From Halorubrum sp. 48-1-W (lineage in GTDB: Archaea > Halobacteriota > Halobacteria > Halobacteriales > Haloferacaceae), in NCBI RefSeq assembly GCF_003287355.1, contig NZ_QMIM01000001.1, forward strand, positions 1 to 64,000: 64,000 nt of DNA. The letters run 5' to 3'. Position numbers and translations under genes: made by a program. Within the stretch, counting starts at the first letter, position 1; every line of letters begins with the position of its first letter. The notes below the pieces were generated by a model that did no database searches, had not been told where the DNA came from, and saw only the letters and a list, made by a program, of their open reading frames with translations. Positions 1 to 8,979 of this stretch are shown here, piece after piece.

Positions 1-64
1 CGATCCCGATCGTCATCGCCGAGACCAGCCCCAGGTCCTTCGCCAGCTCCTCGTCCCCGCTCAC
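1..64 (-). CDS. APC-family amino-acid permease, N-terminal 21 residues only
   Basis: The gene runs off the left edge of the window. From the GTG at 62-64 the visible protein begins with acidic residues followed by KDLGLVSAMTIGIG, the typical cytoplasmic N-terminus and first membrane helix of APC-superfamily amino-acid permeases, which in haloarchaea often carry C-terminal universal-stress domains. Only the first 21 codons are seen, so the substrate cannot be inferred. The start overlaps the stop of a 23-codon reading frame (GTGA overlap), suggesting translational coupling if that frame is used. Confidence 0.6.
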   Translation of the reverse strand, partial: MSGDEELAKDLGLVSAMTIGI

Positions 65-132
65 GAGCGCCCCTCCGTCGTGACGTCGTCGTCGACGATC
101 GACACGACTCGCTTCGAACTACGCGGGGTCAT
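61..132 (-). CDS. possible 23-residue leader ORF ahead of the permease
   Basis: ATG at 130-132 opens a frame of 23 codons ending in TGA at 61-63, which overlaps the GTG start of the permease. An AT-rich box (ACTAAAT on the minus strand, 156-162) lies about 27 bases upstream of the ATG, the spacing expected for a leaderless archaeal transcript starting at this ATG. I do not recognise the peptide. It may be a genuine leader peptide, or merely the 5' end of the permease transcript. Support comes only from promoter spacing and the overlap. Confidence 0.3.
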   Translation of the reverse strand: MTPRSSKRVVSIVDDDVTTEGRS

Positions 133-290
133 GGGGGGCACTCTCTCGGCAAGGGATTTAGTCCGTTCGTTCGTCGATCGGACAGTGGATGCGTCCGCCG
201 AGCGCTCCTGAAGTGTCCTCCGCCGTCCGTTTCGAGTCGGTCCCGCCCGGTCCCGGTCCGTTTTTGCCCGTCCACGTCGGAGGGAACGTT

Positions 291-608
291 ATGACCATCG
301 ACACGGAGACGATCGAGGAGCTGATAGAGTCGGGGATCCCGGAGTCGGTCGCGCGGGTGAGCACGCCGCGGGTCCACAACGACGAGGACGAGGACGCCCA
401 CTTCGCGGCGGTCGTGGTCTCGCCCGCCTTCGACGGGGAGTCGCTCGTCGACCAACACCAGCGGGTGTACGACGCCGTCGGCGACCACATGACCCGGTCG
501 GTCCACGCGCTGGAGATCAAGACGTACACCCCCGAGGCGTACGCCGAACACGGCGACGGTCGTCTCGACGACGACCTCCGAACGGCCGGACTGCTCCCGG
601 TCGAGTAG
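291..608 (+). CDS. BolA-family protein
   Basis: Protein of 105 residues. The central part has the BolA/IbaG pattern: an N-terminal helix followed by a variable loop, then the conserved stretch with [21 protein letters not shown] and a C-terminal [13 protein letters not shown] segment. BolA proteins partner with monothiol glutaredoxins in [2Fe-2S] handling, or act as DNA-binding regulators; the archaeal role is unproven. The ATG at 291 is preferred over longer in-frame options because the family fold begins directly there. The gene stands alone between a leftward permease and leftward moaB. Confidence 0.8.
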   Translation: MTIDTETIEELIESGIPESVARVSTPRVHNDEDEDAHFAAVVVSPAFDGESLVDQHQRVYDAVGDHMTRSVHALEIKTYTPEAYAEHGDGRLDDDLRTAGLLPVE

Positions 609-705
609 CCGGACGGCCCGGAAAGCTTCCGTCCCCGCTGTCGTCACGGCTCGCGTCCGCCCCTCGTCCGGCACGCCCGAGCGGCTCAGCGGTCGTCGAC
701 GCCCC

Positions 706-1374
706 CTACGCCGTATCGGCGTCGTCGTCGCCGTCAACTTCGGTGTCGTCGCCGTCGGACGCTCCCGTACCCCGACCGGCCAATCCGGCGAGATGGCCGA
801 TCTCCGGGAGGAGTATCTCCTCGACGCCGAGCCGGACCGCGTTCTCCGAGCCCGGGAGACAGCAGACGACGGTCCCGTCGACGACCCCCGCTGTCGCGCG
901 CGAGCCGACCGTCCGGGTGCCTATCTCTTCGGCGGAGAGCCGGCGGAACAGCTCGCCGAACCCCGGGAGCTCCTTCTCGAAGAGCGGGTCGACCGCGTCG
1001 GGCGTGACGTCGTCGGGGGTCACGCCGGTGCCGCCGGTGGTCACGATGGCGTCGGTGTCCCCGCGTCGCGCGAGCCGGTCGACGGTCCCTTGAACCCCGT
1101 CGAAGTCGTCGTCGACGAGCTCGCGGACCACGACCTCGTGACCCGCGTCCTCGAACGTCTCCACGATCCGGTCGCCGGAGGCGTCCTCCGAGAGCGACCG
1201 CGAGGAGGAGACGGTGACGACCGCGACCGCGACCGCCTCCGCGTCGTGTGCGTGGTGGTCGTGGTCGTGGTCCGCGTGGTGGTCGTGACCGCCGTGCTGG
1301 TCGTGGTCGTGGTCCGCGTGGTGGTCGTGACCGCCGTGCTGGTCGTGGTCGGCGTCGTGGCCGTCGTCGCTCAT
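706..1374 (-). CDS. moaB: molybdenum cofactor biosynthesis protein MoaB with His-rich N-terminus
   Basis: 222 residues. Residues about 45-200 form a MoaB/Mog domain: the glycine-rich [18 protein letters not shown] stretch and the later CLPGS turn are the molybdopterin-binding loops of this fold. MoaB-type proteins adenylate molybdopterin before metal insertion by MoeA. The first 43 residues are unusual: repeats of [10 protein letters not shown] and DQHGGHD, more than 40 percent histidine and aspartate, encoded by a tandem DNA repeat. This head could bind metal ions; it is absent from ordinary MoaB proteins. The C-terminus is an acidic tail. Two moeA genes lie 11 kb away. Confidence 0.92.
   Translation of the reverse strand: MSDDGHDADHDQHGGHDHHADHDHDQHGGHDHHADHDHDHHAHDAEAVAVAVVTVSSSRSLSEDASGDRIVETFEDAGHEVVVRELVDDDFDGVQGTVDRLARRGDTDAIVTTGGTGVTPDDVTPDAVDPLFEKELPGFGELFRRLSAEEIGTRTVGSRATAGVVDGTVVCCLPGSENAVRLGVEEILLPEIGHLAGLAGRGTGASDGDDTEVDGDDDADTA
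1258..1365. repeat. tandem repeat encoding the His-rich head of MoaB
   Basis: A GT/GG-rich stretch in which a unit of about 42-45 bases (GGTCGTGGTCGTGGTCCGCG and the following GTGGTCGTGACCGCCGTGCT) occurs twice with a partial copy on the left. On the coding (minus) strand it specifies alternating HD and DH dipeptides. Repeat number is likely to vary between strains. Confidence 0.75.
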
Positions 1375-1426
1375 GCCCTGTCGTTCGTCCGCGGGCGTGA
1401 AAACGTCACGCGTCGCGGGAGGTCCT

Positions 1427-1816
1427 TCAGGGCCAGTCGTCGCGGGAGGTCGTCTCGGGTTCCTCGTCCTCGTTCGGCGTCGCGAGGGTCCACCCCGCGG
1501 CCTCAGCGGCGTCCTTGACGTCGAGGAACTCCCAGCCGGTCGCCTCGGCGACCGCCACGTCGTCCTCGTCGGTGCCGACGAAGACGTGTCGGTCGGTGTC
1601 GAACTGACTCTTGATGTTCTCTAAGCTCTCCTCGACGCCGCGCGGGCCGGAGAAGAAGTCCTGGCGCACGCGGTGTTTCCGGGTGAAGTTCGTGACGACG
1701 TACGTCGGCTTCTCGCTCACGACCCCGACGTACTCCGTCCACTGTCGAGCGCCGCTGAACACCGCGTTCGGGTCGGCGAGCGTCTTCAGCGCCTCGAGTT
1801 CGAACGCCAGCGTCAT
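1427..1816 (-). CDS. conserved haloarchaeal protein of unknown function
   Basis: 129 residues from the ATG at 1814-1816; an in-frame ATG at 1838-1840 would add eight residues (MDSGGSSD), but conserved-looking sequence starts at MTLAFELEALKTL. Segments such as FTRKHRVRQDFFSGPRGVEE and WEFLDVKDAAEAAGW suggest a small alpha/beta fold; there are no cysteines, signal peptide or membrane segments. I recall it as a DUF-type haloarchaeal family (tentatively DUF7124). It lies between two other leftward genes without obvious co-transcription. Confidence 0.7.
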   Translation of the reverse strand: MTLAFELEALKTLADPNAVFSGARQWTEYVGVVSEKPTYVVTNFTRKHRVRQDFFSGPRGVEESLENIKSQFDTDRHVFVGTDEDDVAVAEATGWEFLDVKDAAEAAGWTLATPNEDEEPETTSRDDWP

Positions 1817-1948
1817 GTCGCTTGATCCGCCGCTGTCCATGGCTCACGTTTCACGCCGCGGGCGAAAACGACTTCGCTTCTCGTGCGAGTCGTAGTCGCC
1901 GGGTTCGAAGGGGGGACGGGCTCGAAACCCGACGTGGTCGTCGTCGAG

Positions 1949-2164
1949 TCAGCGGGCGCGGATCCGGTAGTAGTCGGTGAACTTCACCACGTCCCCGTCC
2001 TCGAGGTCCGCCGATTCCGGGGCGGTCCGCGGTCGTCCCGCCAGTTCGGCGACTGTCGCCTGTGTCGCGTCGTCGAGCTCGTCGTAGTGGCGGACCCGCG
2101 CGTCGGGGGGCACCCTCCCGGTGCGACGCAGGCGCATCCGCCGCCCCTCCTCTCGAAATGCCAT
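1949..2164 (-). CDS. small conserved haloarchaeal protein
   Basis: 71 residues, basic N-terminus (MAFREEGRRMRLRRTG) then VRHYDELDDATQATVAELAG and a C-terminal DVVKFTDYYRIRAR segment, a small all-purpose haloarchaeal domain whose function I do not know. The start at 2162-2164 is supported by an AT-rich promoter-like stretch on the minus strand (TAACATATAT, about 2180-2192) 20-30 bases upstream, fitting a leaderless transcript. Confidence 0.6.
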   Translation of the reverse strand: MAFREEGRRMRLRRTGRVPPDARVRHYDELDDATQATVAELAGRPRTAPESADLEDGDVVKFTDYYRIRAR

Positions 2165-2277
2165 GTGTCATCATACACCATGATATATGTTAACTCTTTC
2201 GAGCAGGTCGACTCCGGAGCACGACGGGGTCGATGGACGTCCGCCGTAGTCCGCTCGCGAGCCGAACCGTCCGGGAG

Positions 2278-4458
2278 TCACGGTTCGGCGGTGTGGGCCT
2301 CGCGGCGCGGCAGCGTGACCGTCACGACGGTGCCGCGGGGCTCGGCGTCCGCGACCGTCGCCGACCCGCCGGACTGTTGGAGCACCCAGTACACGAGCCA
2401 CAGCCCCAATCCGCTGCCGTGATACAGCGCGTCGATCGCCCGACCGGTTTCCAACACGTCCCGGTTCATTCCGTTCAATCCGGGACCGTCGTCCGTGACC
2501 GTCAACACCACCGTCTCCGCCGTCGTCTCCACGGCGACCTCGACGGACGGGCGCTCACGGTCGTGATGGACGATCGCGTTGTGAACCAGTTCCTCTATCG
2601 CTCGGTCTATCCACCCGGTCGCGGACGCGATCGCCTCGCCGTCCGTCGGCGTCGACGCCGAGACGGTCGCCGTCGGGAACTCGGTGGCCGTCGCCGTGGC
2701 GAGCTGATCGACCGTCCGACCGACGTCGACCAGCTCCGTGTTCGGCGGGTCGCTCAGCACCTCGGTGATGTGGTGGGCCTTCTCGCTCGTCGTCAGGAGT
2801 TGGTCGGCACGCGAGGCGATGTCCGACGCTGCCGACCCGGTGACCGTCCCTGCGTTCCGTTCGAGGACCTGTTCCGCTTGGCCGCGGATCACGGTTATCG
2901 CGTTCCGGAGGTTGTGTTGGAGCACCCGATCGACGACCCGGAGCTGGCGGGCCCGGTTCTCGCTGTCGGTGACGTCCCGGAGGACGCCGACGACCCCGGC
3001 CGCTTCGTCGTCCTCACCGGGAGCACCGAGCGGATAGTAGCGCACGTCGAACGTGCGTGTCCCCCGGTCCGGATGGGTTCGCGTCGTCCGGTACTCGATC
3101 GAGTGCCCCCGGAGCGCGCGGTCGACGTGGCGTCTCACGTCCGGGTACTGGTCACAGTCGACGACGTCGCCGACCGTGAGCCCGCTCACGTCCGCCTTCT
3201 CGATGTCGTGGTACGTCCGGTATTGTCGGTTGGCGAAGAGGAATCGACCGTCGTGGTCGACGGCGGCGATCAGGTCCGTCGCGCCGTCGATGGCGTGCTC
3301 GAACTGCTCCAGCTCCCGTTCGCGGGCTTTGATGTCCGTCACGTCCCGACAGATCGCGAACGTTCCCGCCAGTTCGCCGTCGCCGTCGTAGTACGGGTAC
3401 CGCCGCGTGCTGAAGGTCGCAGTGCGACCGCTCCGCTCGAACGTCGGGGAGACTTCGTACTCGGCGACCGTCTCCGTCTCGAGCACCGACCTCCGGCGTT
3501 CGTGGATCGTCGCCGCCGTCTCCGAGTCCATGAACGCCGACTCGTCGTTCCCGTACAGCTCCTCACGGGGGACGCCCGCGAACTCGCTCACGGCCTCGTT
3601 GAGCAGTTCGAACTCCCCATCGAGGTTCTGTAACAGGATGGGGTCGTCGAGTCGCTCGACGATCTCACGGTACCGTTTCAGCTGTCCCACGGCCGTCTTC
3701 CGCTCGGTGATGTCCGTCTGGATGGCGACGAACTGCGAGACGGTCCCCGCGTCGTCGAGAACCGGCGCGATAGTCTGGTGGGCGTAGTACAACTCCCCGT
3801 CCTTTCGCCGGTCGACGATCTCCTCTTCCCACACCTCGCCCGCGAGGAGGGTCTCCCACAGCGACGCGAAGTAGTCGTCGGGCATCTCGCCGGAGTTGAG
3901 TATCGCCGGCGTCTCGCCGATGGCCTCGTCGGGCTCGTAGCCGGTGTGCTCGGTGAACGCCGGGTTGACGTACTCGATCGTTCCGTCGGTGTCGGTGACG
4001 TAGATCGCGTGGCCCGCCTGCTCGATCAGGTTTCGAAACGTCCGGAACGTTCGTCGCCTCTCGCCCCCGGTTCGCTCCCGGAAGGAACCGGTGTACACGC
4101 GCTCCCCGTCGACCTCGTGGTCGTGGAAGCGAACCGAGAAGGTGTGGACGTCCCCGTCGGCGGACGCGAGCGGGACCGTGACGTCACCCTCGCCGACGAG
4201 CCGTTCGGGAGCCTCGAGACGCGCGTGGAGCGAACACCCGCGTCTCTCGGCGGGTTCGTCGGGAACCACCGACGCGAGCCGCCGACCGAGGAGGTCGCCG
4301 GGAGCGTACCCGAGCACGGGTTCGACGGCTGGATTCGCGTAGACGACCCTTCCCTCGTCGTCGAGGGAGATCACCGGATCGGAACTCCCCTCGACGAACG
4401 ACGCGAGGAAACCGTCCGCGGGCGGGTCCGGCCGGCCGTCGGAGGCGTGACGTGACAT
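2278..4458 (-). CDS. multi-PAS sensor histidine kinase
   Basis: 726 residues. Four PAS-type sensor domains follow one another: about 18-120, 140-255 (with ITERKTA at its end, typical PAS-PAC junction), 258-380 and 382-505. The phosphoacceptor H-box reads VLQHNLRN near residue 520, and the ATPase domain shows the N-box EELVHNAIVHHD, G1 box DDGPGL and G2 box HGSGLGLWLV. No transmembrane segments are seen, so it is a cytoplasmic kinase sensing redox, light or small ligands by its PAS domains. No response regulator is adjacent, common for haloarchaeal orphan kinases. The signal is unknown. Confidence 0.9.
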   Translation of the reverse strand: MSRHASDGRPDPPADGFLASFVEGSSDPVISLDDEGRVVYANPAVEPVLGYAPGDLLGRRLASVVPDEPAERRGCSLHARLEAPERLVGEGDVTVPLASADGDVHTFSVRFHDHEVDGERVYTGSFRERTGGERRRTFRTFRNLIEQAGHAIYVTDTDGTIEYVNPAFTEHTGYEPDEAIGETPAILNSGEMPDDYFASLWETLLAGEVWEEEIVDRRKDGELYYAHQTIAPVLDDAGTVSQFVAIQTDITERKTAVGQLKRYREIVERLDDPILLQNLDGEFELLNEAVSEFAGVPREELYGNDESAFMDSETAATIHERRRSVLETETVAEYEVSPTFERSGRTATFSTRRYPYYDGDGELAGTFAICRDVTDIKARERELEQFEHAIDGATDLIAAVDHDGRFLFANRQYRTYHDIEKADVSGLTVGDVVDCDQYPDVRRHVDRALRGHSIEYRTTRTHPDRGTRTFDVRYYPLGAPGEDDEAAGVVGVLRDVTDSENRARQLRVVDRVLQHNLRNAITVIRGQAEQVLERNAGTVTGSAASDIASRADQLLTTSEKAHHITEVLSDPPNTELVDVGRTVDQLATATATEFPTATVSASTPTDGEAIASATGWIDRAIEELVHNAIVHHDRERPSVEVAVETTAETVVLTVTDDGPGLNGMNRDVLETGRAIDALYHGSGLGLWLVYWVLQQSGGSATVADAEPRGTVVTVTLPRREAHTAEP

Positions 4459-4602
4459 TACCGGTCCGGAGACCGTCTCGACGTGAAAAAGTACTGCTTC
4501 CTCCGGGAAGGTGAGAAGCCGGCGACGGGAGACCGGTCCGGGGCCGTTCCGGGAGTCGATGGTGGGAGGCCGGCCGAGGCCGACCCGGGAGCCGATGACC
4601 GG

Positions 4603-5841
4603 TCAGTGCTCCGTCGATGCGGCCAGATCGTCGACCGAGAAGCCGGGCTCCATCAAGAGCTCCGTCTGTCCGGTGACGTCGCGTTTCTCGCGCATCAACT
4701 GTTTGAACGCCGACTGCGGCGAGAGGTCGCCGATGAGCACGCCGCCGACGATCCGGCCGTCCTTCAGCGCGACGCGACGCCACTCGCCCTCGTCGGTCGT
4801 GGCCTCCACCGAGTCGTCGCCGAGCGTCGGGTGCCCGAACGAGAGGAAGGGGAAATCGAAGTGGGTGATGGAGTACGAGGAGACCCACTCGAACTCCTCG
4901 CTACCGTACTCGACCATGTTGTATGCGGCGATCGTCCCCTGCTCTTTGGCCGACCCCCACGACCCGTTCTTGGCCTGCTCGCCGAGGACGAGGTCCTCGA
5001 AGGTCGTGATGTCGCCGGCCGCGAACACGTTGTCGACGTTCGTTCGCATGTACTCGTCGACGACGACCCCGTTGTCGGTCTCGATCGGCGTCCCCTCGAC
5101 GATCTCCGTGTTCATGTTCAACCCGATCGCCACGCCCGCGAAGTCGCACTCGTAGCGCTCGCCGTCGGGGTCGACGGCCGCCTCGACGCGCCCGTCGTCG
5201 TCGACCTCGAAGCGGTCCACGCCGGAGTCGAACACCGGCTCGACGCCGCGCTCGCGCATCGCCTCGTGCATGATCTCCGCTCCCTCGTTCGAGAGGGCGT
5301 ACCGCCACCAGGAGTCGCCGCGCATCAGGTACTTCGCCTCCACGCCCTGTGCGCCGCAGATGGCCGCGAAGTCGATGCCGAGTAGCCCCGCGCCGACGAT
5401 GACCCCCCGGTCGGCGTCCTCGACGCTCTCTTTTATGCTCCGGGCGTCCTGGAACGTCCAGAAGTGGTGGATACCGTCGGCGTCGGCGTTCTCGACCGGG
5501 AGCTGTTGGGGAGTTCCGCCGATCGCCAAGAGGAGCGAGTCGTACTCGATGACCTCGTCCTCGTGGGTCCGAACCGCGTCGTTCTCCACGTCGATGTCGA
5601 CGACGAGCGTGTTCAACCGGAGGTCGACGTCGTGGTCGTCGTACCAGGACTCGTCGTGGATCGATATCGGCGCTTCGGGGAGTTTCCCCTTCGCGAACTC
5701 CTTTATCAGGATCCGGTTGTAGAGGGACTCCCCCTCCTCGGTGATGACCGTGATCTCGGCGTCAGGCGCTTCCTCGCGGAGGGTCTCGGCCGCGGAGGCC
5801 CCCGAGATCCCGTCCCCGACGATCACGTACGAATCGCTCAT
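4603..5841 (-). CDS. FAD/NAD(P)-dependent oxidoreductase (rubredoxin reductase/NirB-like)
   Basis: 412 residues from ATG 5839-5841, which begins MSDSYVIVGDGISGASAAE, the Rossmann FAD-binding motif; upstream in-frame sequence is low-complexity and rejected. A second nucleotide-binding motif (GVIVGAGLLGIDFA, near 160) and the ATG-like VFAAGDITTF motif (near 290), which contacts FAD, place it in the pyridine nucleotide-disulfide class I-like family with nitrite reductase NirB and rubredoxin reductases. No redox-active CxxxxC is present. It probably passes electrons from NAD(P)H to an unidentified small carrier. Confidence 0.85.
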   Translation of the reverse strand: MSDSYVIVGDGISGASAAETLREEAPDAEITVITEEGESLYNRILIKEFAKGKLPEAPISIHDESWYDDHDVDLRLNTLVVDIDVENDAVRTHEDEVIEYDSLLLAIGGTPQQLPVENADADGIHHFWTFQDARSIKESVEDADRGVIVGAGLLGIDFAAICGAQGVEAKYLMRGDSWWRYALSNEGAEIMHEAMRERGVEPVFDSGVDRFEVDDDGRVEAAVDPDGERYECDFAGVAIGLNMNTEIVEGTPIETDNGVVVDEYMRTNVDNVFAAGDITTFEDLVLGEQAKNGSWGSAKEQGTIAAYNMVEYGSEEFEWVSSYSITHFDFPFLSFGHPTLGDDSVEATTDEGEWRRVALKDGRIVGGVLIGDLSPQSAFKQLMREKRDVTGQTELLMEPGFSVDDLAASTEH

Positions 5842-6004
5842 GGCCGGCGTTTCGGATTGGGGGTTAATGTGGATTGTCATCCGCGTTGAGAACCGTGATA
5901 GTCCTTCGCTCGGTACGCCACGATGCGCTCTCCGTCGGAAAGCCACGTCGTGGAGCCGGCGACGCCGCCACAGATTCAAGGTCGTCCCGCCCGAACGAGC
6001 GCGT

Positions 6005-6601
6005 ATGAAGATCCGGCAGAACATCCGCCACTGGGCCGCCAAGAAGGCGCTTACCACCCCTGTCGTCGGCGACGTTGCCAACGAAAAGCTCGTCGACCTC
6101 CACACGAGCATCTTCCTCAACAAGGCGGACGAGGAGCGCAGGGAGGAGCGCAGGGCCCACCTCGACGATTTCTTCGACGCGACGATGGACGCGTACGTCG
6201 CCGCCCTCGAGGCCGGCTTCCCGGAGGCGGAGGCTCGCGAGATCACCCACGTTCAGGCCAACTTCGACTTCTTCAACCACGGCTGGACGGAGATGATGGA
6301 GATCCCCGGCGACGAACTGGAGGAGCACTACCGCCGGTACGAGTCGTTCTTCTCGGCACACGGGATCACGATCGACGACCCGCTCGGGGAGTTCCGCCCG
6401 GCCGACGGGATCGCGGACGCGCCCGAGACCCCGGAGCGCCTCGAGACGGCGGAGTACGAGAACGCGCTCGCCGGCTTCGCCGACGACGTGTACGTGGAGG
6501 TCGACGACGGCGAGACGGTCGTGGGCGGCGACACCGAGGAGCCCGACGACGTCGACCCCGCCATCGCGCCCGGACTCGACGAGGACGAAGCGAGCGCGTG
6601 A
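6005..6601 (+). CDS. conserved haloarchaeal protein, helical, acidic tail
   Basis: 198 residues. Starts MKIRQNIRHWAAKKAL, followed by long helices rich in charged residues (NKADEERREERRAHLDDFF) and a segment ITHVQANFDFFNHGWTEMMEIP that looks well conserved; the last 60 residues are acidic and low complexity. I recall it as a haloarchaeal DUF (tentatively DUF6149). No membrane segment or enzyme motif. The ATG at 6005 is chosen because the upstream extension is arginine-rich junk typical of a wrong start in GC-rich DNA. Confidence 0.7.
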   Translation: MKIRQNIRHWAAKKALTTPVVGDVANEKLVDLHTSIFLNKADEERREERRAHLDDFFDATMDAYVAALEAGFPEAEAREITHVQANFDFFNHGWTEMMEIPGDELEEHYRRYESFFSAHGITIDDPLGEFRPADGIADAPETPERLETAEYENALAGFADDVYVEVDDGETVVGGDTEEPDDVDPAIAPGLDEDEASA

Positions 6602-6634
6602 GCGCGGCGTCTCGAGACGGATCGACGGCTCCTC

Positions 6635-8158
6635 TCAGCCCCACTCGAAGCCCGACCCGTCCCGCTCGGGAACCGGATACGCCGTCGTCCCGGCGTCCGT
6701 CTCCGCCTCGGAACGCCTCGTCGGTTCCGGATCCGGCCCCGGATCCGGCCCCTGCTCGGAGCGCATAACCGCCTCGGCGGCCGTGACTCCCGCAGCGACC
6801 CGCACTGACGGCGACCCGCCGAACGGGTCGACGTGGGTCCCCGGACCGGCGTAGGCGACGCCCGGGACCCCCGCCTCGGCGAGGTCGACCGGCACGCGCT
6901 CGCCCGGCGGAGCCGCCACGGCCGCAGTGGGGTCGCGGGCGACACGGACCGACCGGACTCCCTCCCGCGAGAACGACGCGAAGAGGTCTTCGAGCGCCGA
7001 GAGCCATCGATCCTGGAGAGCGTCGGCCCCGCCGACGGGTCCCCCTCCGCGACCGACCAGATACGTCAGGTGATCGCCGCCGTACCGTTCGGGGGAGACC
7101 AGGTTCGTGTGCGCGAACAGCGTTCCGAACGGGGCGTCCCCGCCGACGGAGAGCGCCCCCGGCTCGACTATCACCCGCCACGAGTCGACGATCGGCCGGT
7201 CCGTCGTGACGAGCGCGCACGTCTCGCCGACCGACTCGACGCCGGAGTCGACCCCCGTCACGCCCTCGAGGGTCGACGGATCGCCGGCGACGACCACGCC
7301 CGCACACCCGACGACGCGGTCGCCCGCCGCCGTCTCGACGGTCACCCTGACCCCGCCGTCGGAACCCGAACCGCCGTCCTCGGCGTCAACCCCGACGACG
7401 TGGACTCCCGTCTCGACCGCCTCCACGCCGATCGACCCGAGGAGCGCGTCCACGAGGCGGTCCATCGATCCGTCGACGTAGCCGACCGCCGCCCCGTGCC
7501 GGTCGTGTTCCGCCCGCGAGCGGAGCCACCCCGCGAGCCAGACTGCGGAGACGTCGCCGGCGCGGTCGCCGAACTCCGCCCGAAGCTCCGGTTCGACGTA
7601 CCCCTCGTAGGTCGCCCGCGACGCCCGATCGACGACGAACGCCTCGGCGGTCGTCGCGTCGAGGTCGGCGCGGGGAGCGCCCCCGTCGTCTCCGACAGCG
7701 CTCACAGCGTCGCCTGACCCGACGAGACGCCGAACCCGACGTTCGAGCCGCGCGAGCCGAACCGCGTCGGAGATCCCGGTTCCCGGGTACGCCAGCCGTT
7801 CCCAGGGGGCGTCGAACGGGTGGACGACCCCGTCGCGGTAGCGGGCGGTACAGCCGCGGTACCGGACGGTCCGGTCGCCGAGCGGGGGGAGGGCGTCGTC
7901 GAGCGAGGGGAGGGCGTCGTCGAGCGGGGAAAGGTCGTCGCCGAGCGAGGGGAGGGCGTCGTCGAGCGGGAGGAGGGCGTCGGCCGACGGGGAGCAGTAG
8001 TTCGGGAACCGCTCCACCGGGTCGCCGGCGGTGTCGACCGTGCGCGCACGGCCGCCGACCGCGTCGTCCGCCTCGAACACCCGGACCTCGTGGCCCGCCA
8101 TGCGGAGCCGGGCGGCCGCCGAGAGCCCGGCGAGCCCGCCACCGACGACGACGTACAT
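6635..8158 (-). CDS. FAD-dependent amine oxidase/phytoene desaturase-like oxidoreductase
   Basis: 507 residues from ATG 8156-8158. The N-terminus MYVVVGGGLAGLSAAARL with EADDAVGGRARTVD is the dinucleotide-binding and GGRxxT signature of the flavin amine oxidase superfamily, which includes phytoene desaturases and protoporphyrinogen oxidase. The C-terminus VAYAGPGTHVDPFGG matches the closing FAD-contact motif. The substrate is not evident. Oddly, residues about 57-95 consist of near repeats of LPxLDDA (LLPLDDALPSLGDD and so on) encoded by an in-frame DNA repeat. Five bases downstream of the preceding GNAT gene, so probably co-transcribed. Confidence 0.85.
   Translation of the reverse strand: MYVVVGGGLAGLSAAARLRMAGHEVRVFEADDAVGGRARTVDTAGDPVERFPNYCSPSADALLPLDDALPSLGDDLSPLDDALPSLDDALPPLGDRTVRYRGCTARYRDGVVHPFDAPWERLAYPGTGISDAVRLARLERRVRRLVGSGDAVSAVGDDGGAPRADLDATTAEAFVVDRASRATYEGYVEPELRAEFGDRAGDVSAVWLAGWLRSRAEHDRHGAAVGYVDGSMDRLVDALLGSIGVEAVETGVHVVGVDAEDGGSGSDGGVRVTVETAAGDRVVGCAGVVVAGDPSTLEGVTGVDSGVESVGETCALVTTDRPIVDSWRVIVEPGALSVGGDAPFGTLFAHTNLVSPERYGGDHLTYLVGRGGGPVGGADALQDRWLSALEDLFASFSREGVRSVRVARDPTAAVAAPPGERVPVDLAEAGVPGVAYAGPGTHVDPFGGSPSVRVAAGVTAAEAVMRSEQGPDPGPDPEPTRRSEAETDAGTTAYPVPERDGSGFEWG
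7866..7990. repeat. in-frame tandem repeat within the FAD oxidoreductase
   Basis: About seven imperfect copies of an 18-21 base unit containing GGGAGGGCGTCGTCGAGCG. It encodes an insertion of repeated LPxLDDA peptides near the FAD-binding N-terminus, an unusual place for low-complexity sequence. Confidence 0.75.
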
Positions 8159-8163
8159 GTCGT

Positions 8164-8871
8164 CTAGGACGGGCCGTCGTCGGTAAGTGTGTTGCGGGGG
8201 TCGGCGGACTCTGCGGACTCGGACGACCCGACGGGGTCGGCGGAACCCGCGAGCTCTGGCGGGCCGGCGGGGCCGCCCCCCTCGTCGTCGAGCCGGTCGG
8301 CGAGGAACCGGCGAACCGGCTCGGCGTCGTCGCGGTCGCGGAAGACGGCCAGGCCGGCACGGTACCGCTCTGGGTCGTCGCGAACCGGTGCGGGCGCGTC
8401 GGCGGGTCGCTCCAGCTCGAGTTCGGCGAGTCCGGTCCGTTCGCCGGTGTAGGCGAACCCACACTTGTAGAGCGCCTCGTAGGCGAACGGGTTGTTGACG
8501 GCGATCCGGACGCGCTCGTAGCCCGCATCCGCGAGCCACGAGACGGTCCGCCGGAGCAGTTCGGGGCCGATCCCCTCGCCGCGGCGTGCGACGTGGACGG
8601 TGACGTACCGGAGCCGACAGCACGCGGGGTCGGTGCGGTCAGGCGAGAACGAGACGCCAGCGAGGACGTCGTCCTCGAACGCGGTCGGATCGACGGTTTC
8701 GGGAAGCGACTCCGCTGGCGTCCAGTCGGGAACGGCGTCAGAGCCGTCCCCGGTCCGGAAGAGCGCCTTTCCGGTCCCGCCGACGACGAACTTCCCGGCG
8801 TACGCGAATGCCCGGTAGTCGAGCCGACACGTCGCCCCCTCGCCCGGTTCGCCGGCCACCGTGAACTCCAT
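8164..8871 (-). CDS. GNAT-family N-acetyltransferase
   Basis: 235 residues from ATG 8869-8871 (MEFTVAGEPGEG). The acetyl-CoA binding core is visible at about residues 90-150: RYVTVHVARRGEGIGPELLRR resembles the R/QxxGxG/A pyrophosphate loop of GNAT enzymes, followed by AVNNPFAYEALYKCGFAYTG, the typical fourth-beta/helix ending. The substrate is unknown. The last 45 residues are acidic repeats (SADPVGSSESAESADP). It precedes the FAD oxidoreductase by five bases on the same strand. Confidence 0.8.
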   Translation of the reverse strand: MEFTVAGEPGEGATCRLDYRAFAYAGKFVVGGTGKALFRTGDGSDAVPDWTPAESLPETVDPTAFEDDVLAGVSFSPDRTDPACCRLRYVTVHVARRGEGIGPELLRRTVSWLADAGYERVRIAVNNPFAYEALYKCGFAYTGERTGLAELELERPADAPAPVRDDPERYRAGLAVFRDRDDAEPVRRFLADRLDDEGGGPAGPPELAGSADPVGSSESAESADPRNTLTDDGPS

Positions 8872-8979
8872 GCGTGGCGATACGGACGCGGGGCGGTAAA
8901 CGGTCCCGGTGGGACGGGTGGGGATCGACCGGGGCCGTCGCGACCGGGAGTATAACCCGCCTCGACCGCAACGAACGCC

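Noticed and set aside
5842-6246. N-terminal extension of the FAD oxidoreductase by 134 residues
   Set aside because: The Rossmann motif begins just after ATG 5841; the extension is low complexity and antisense to the next gene.
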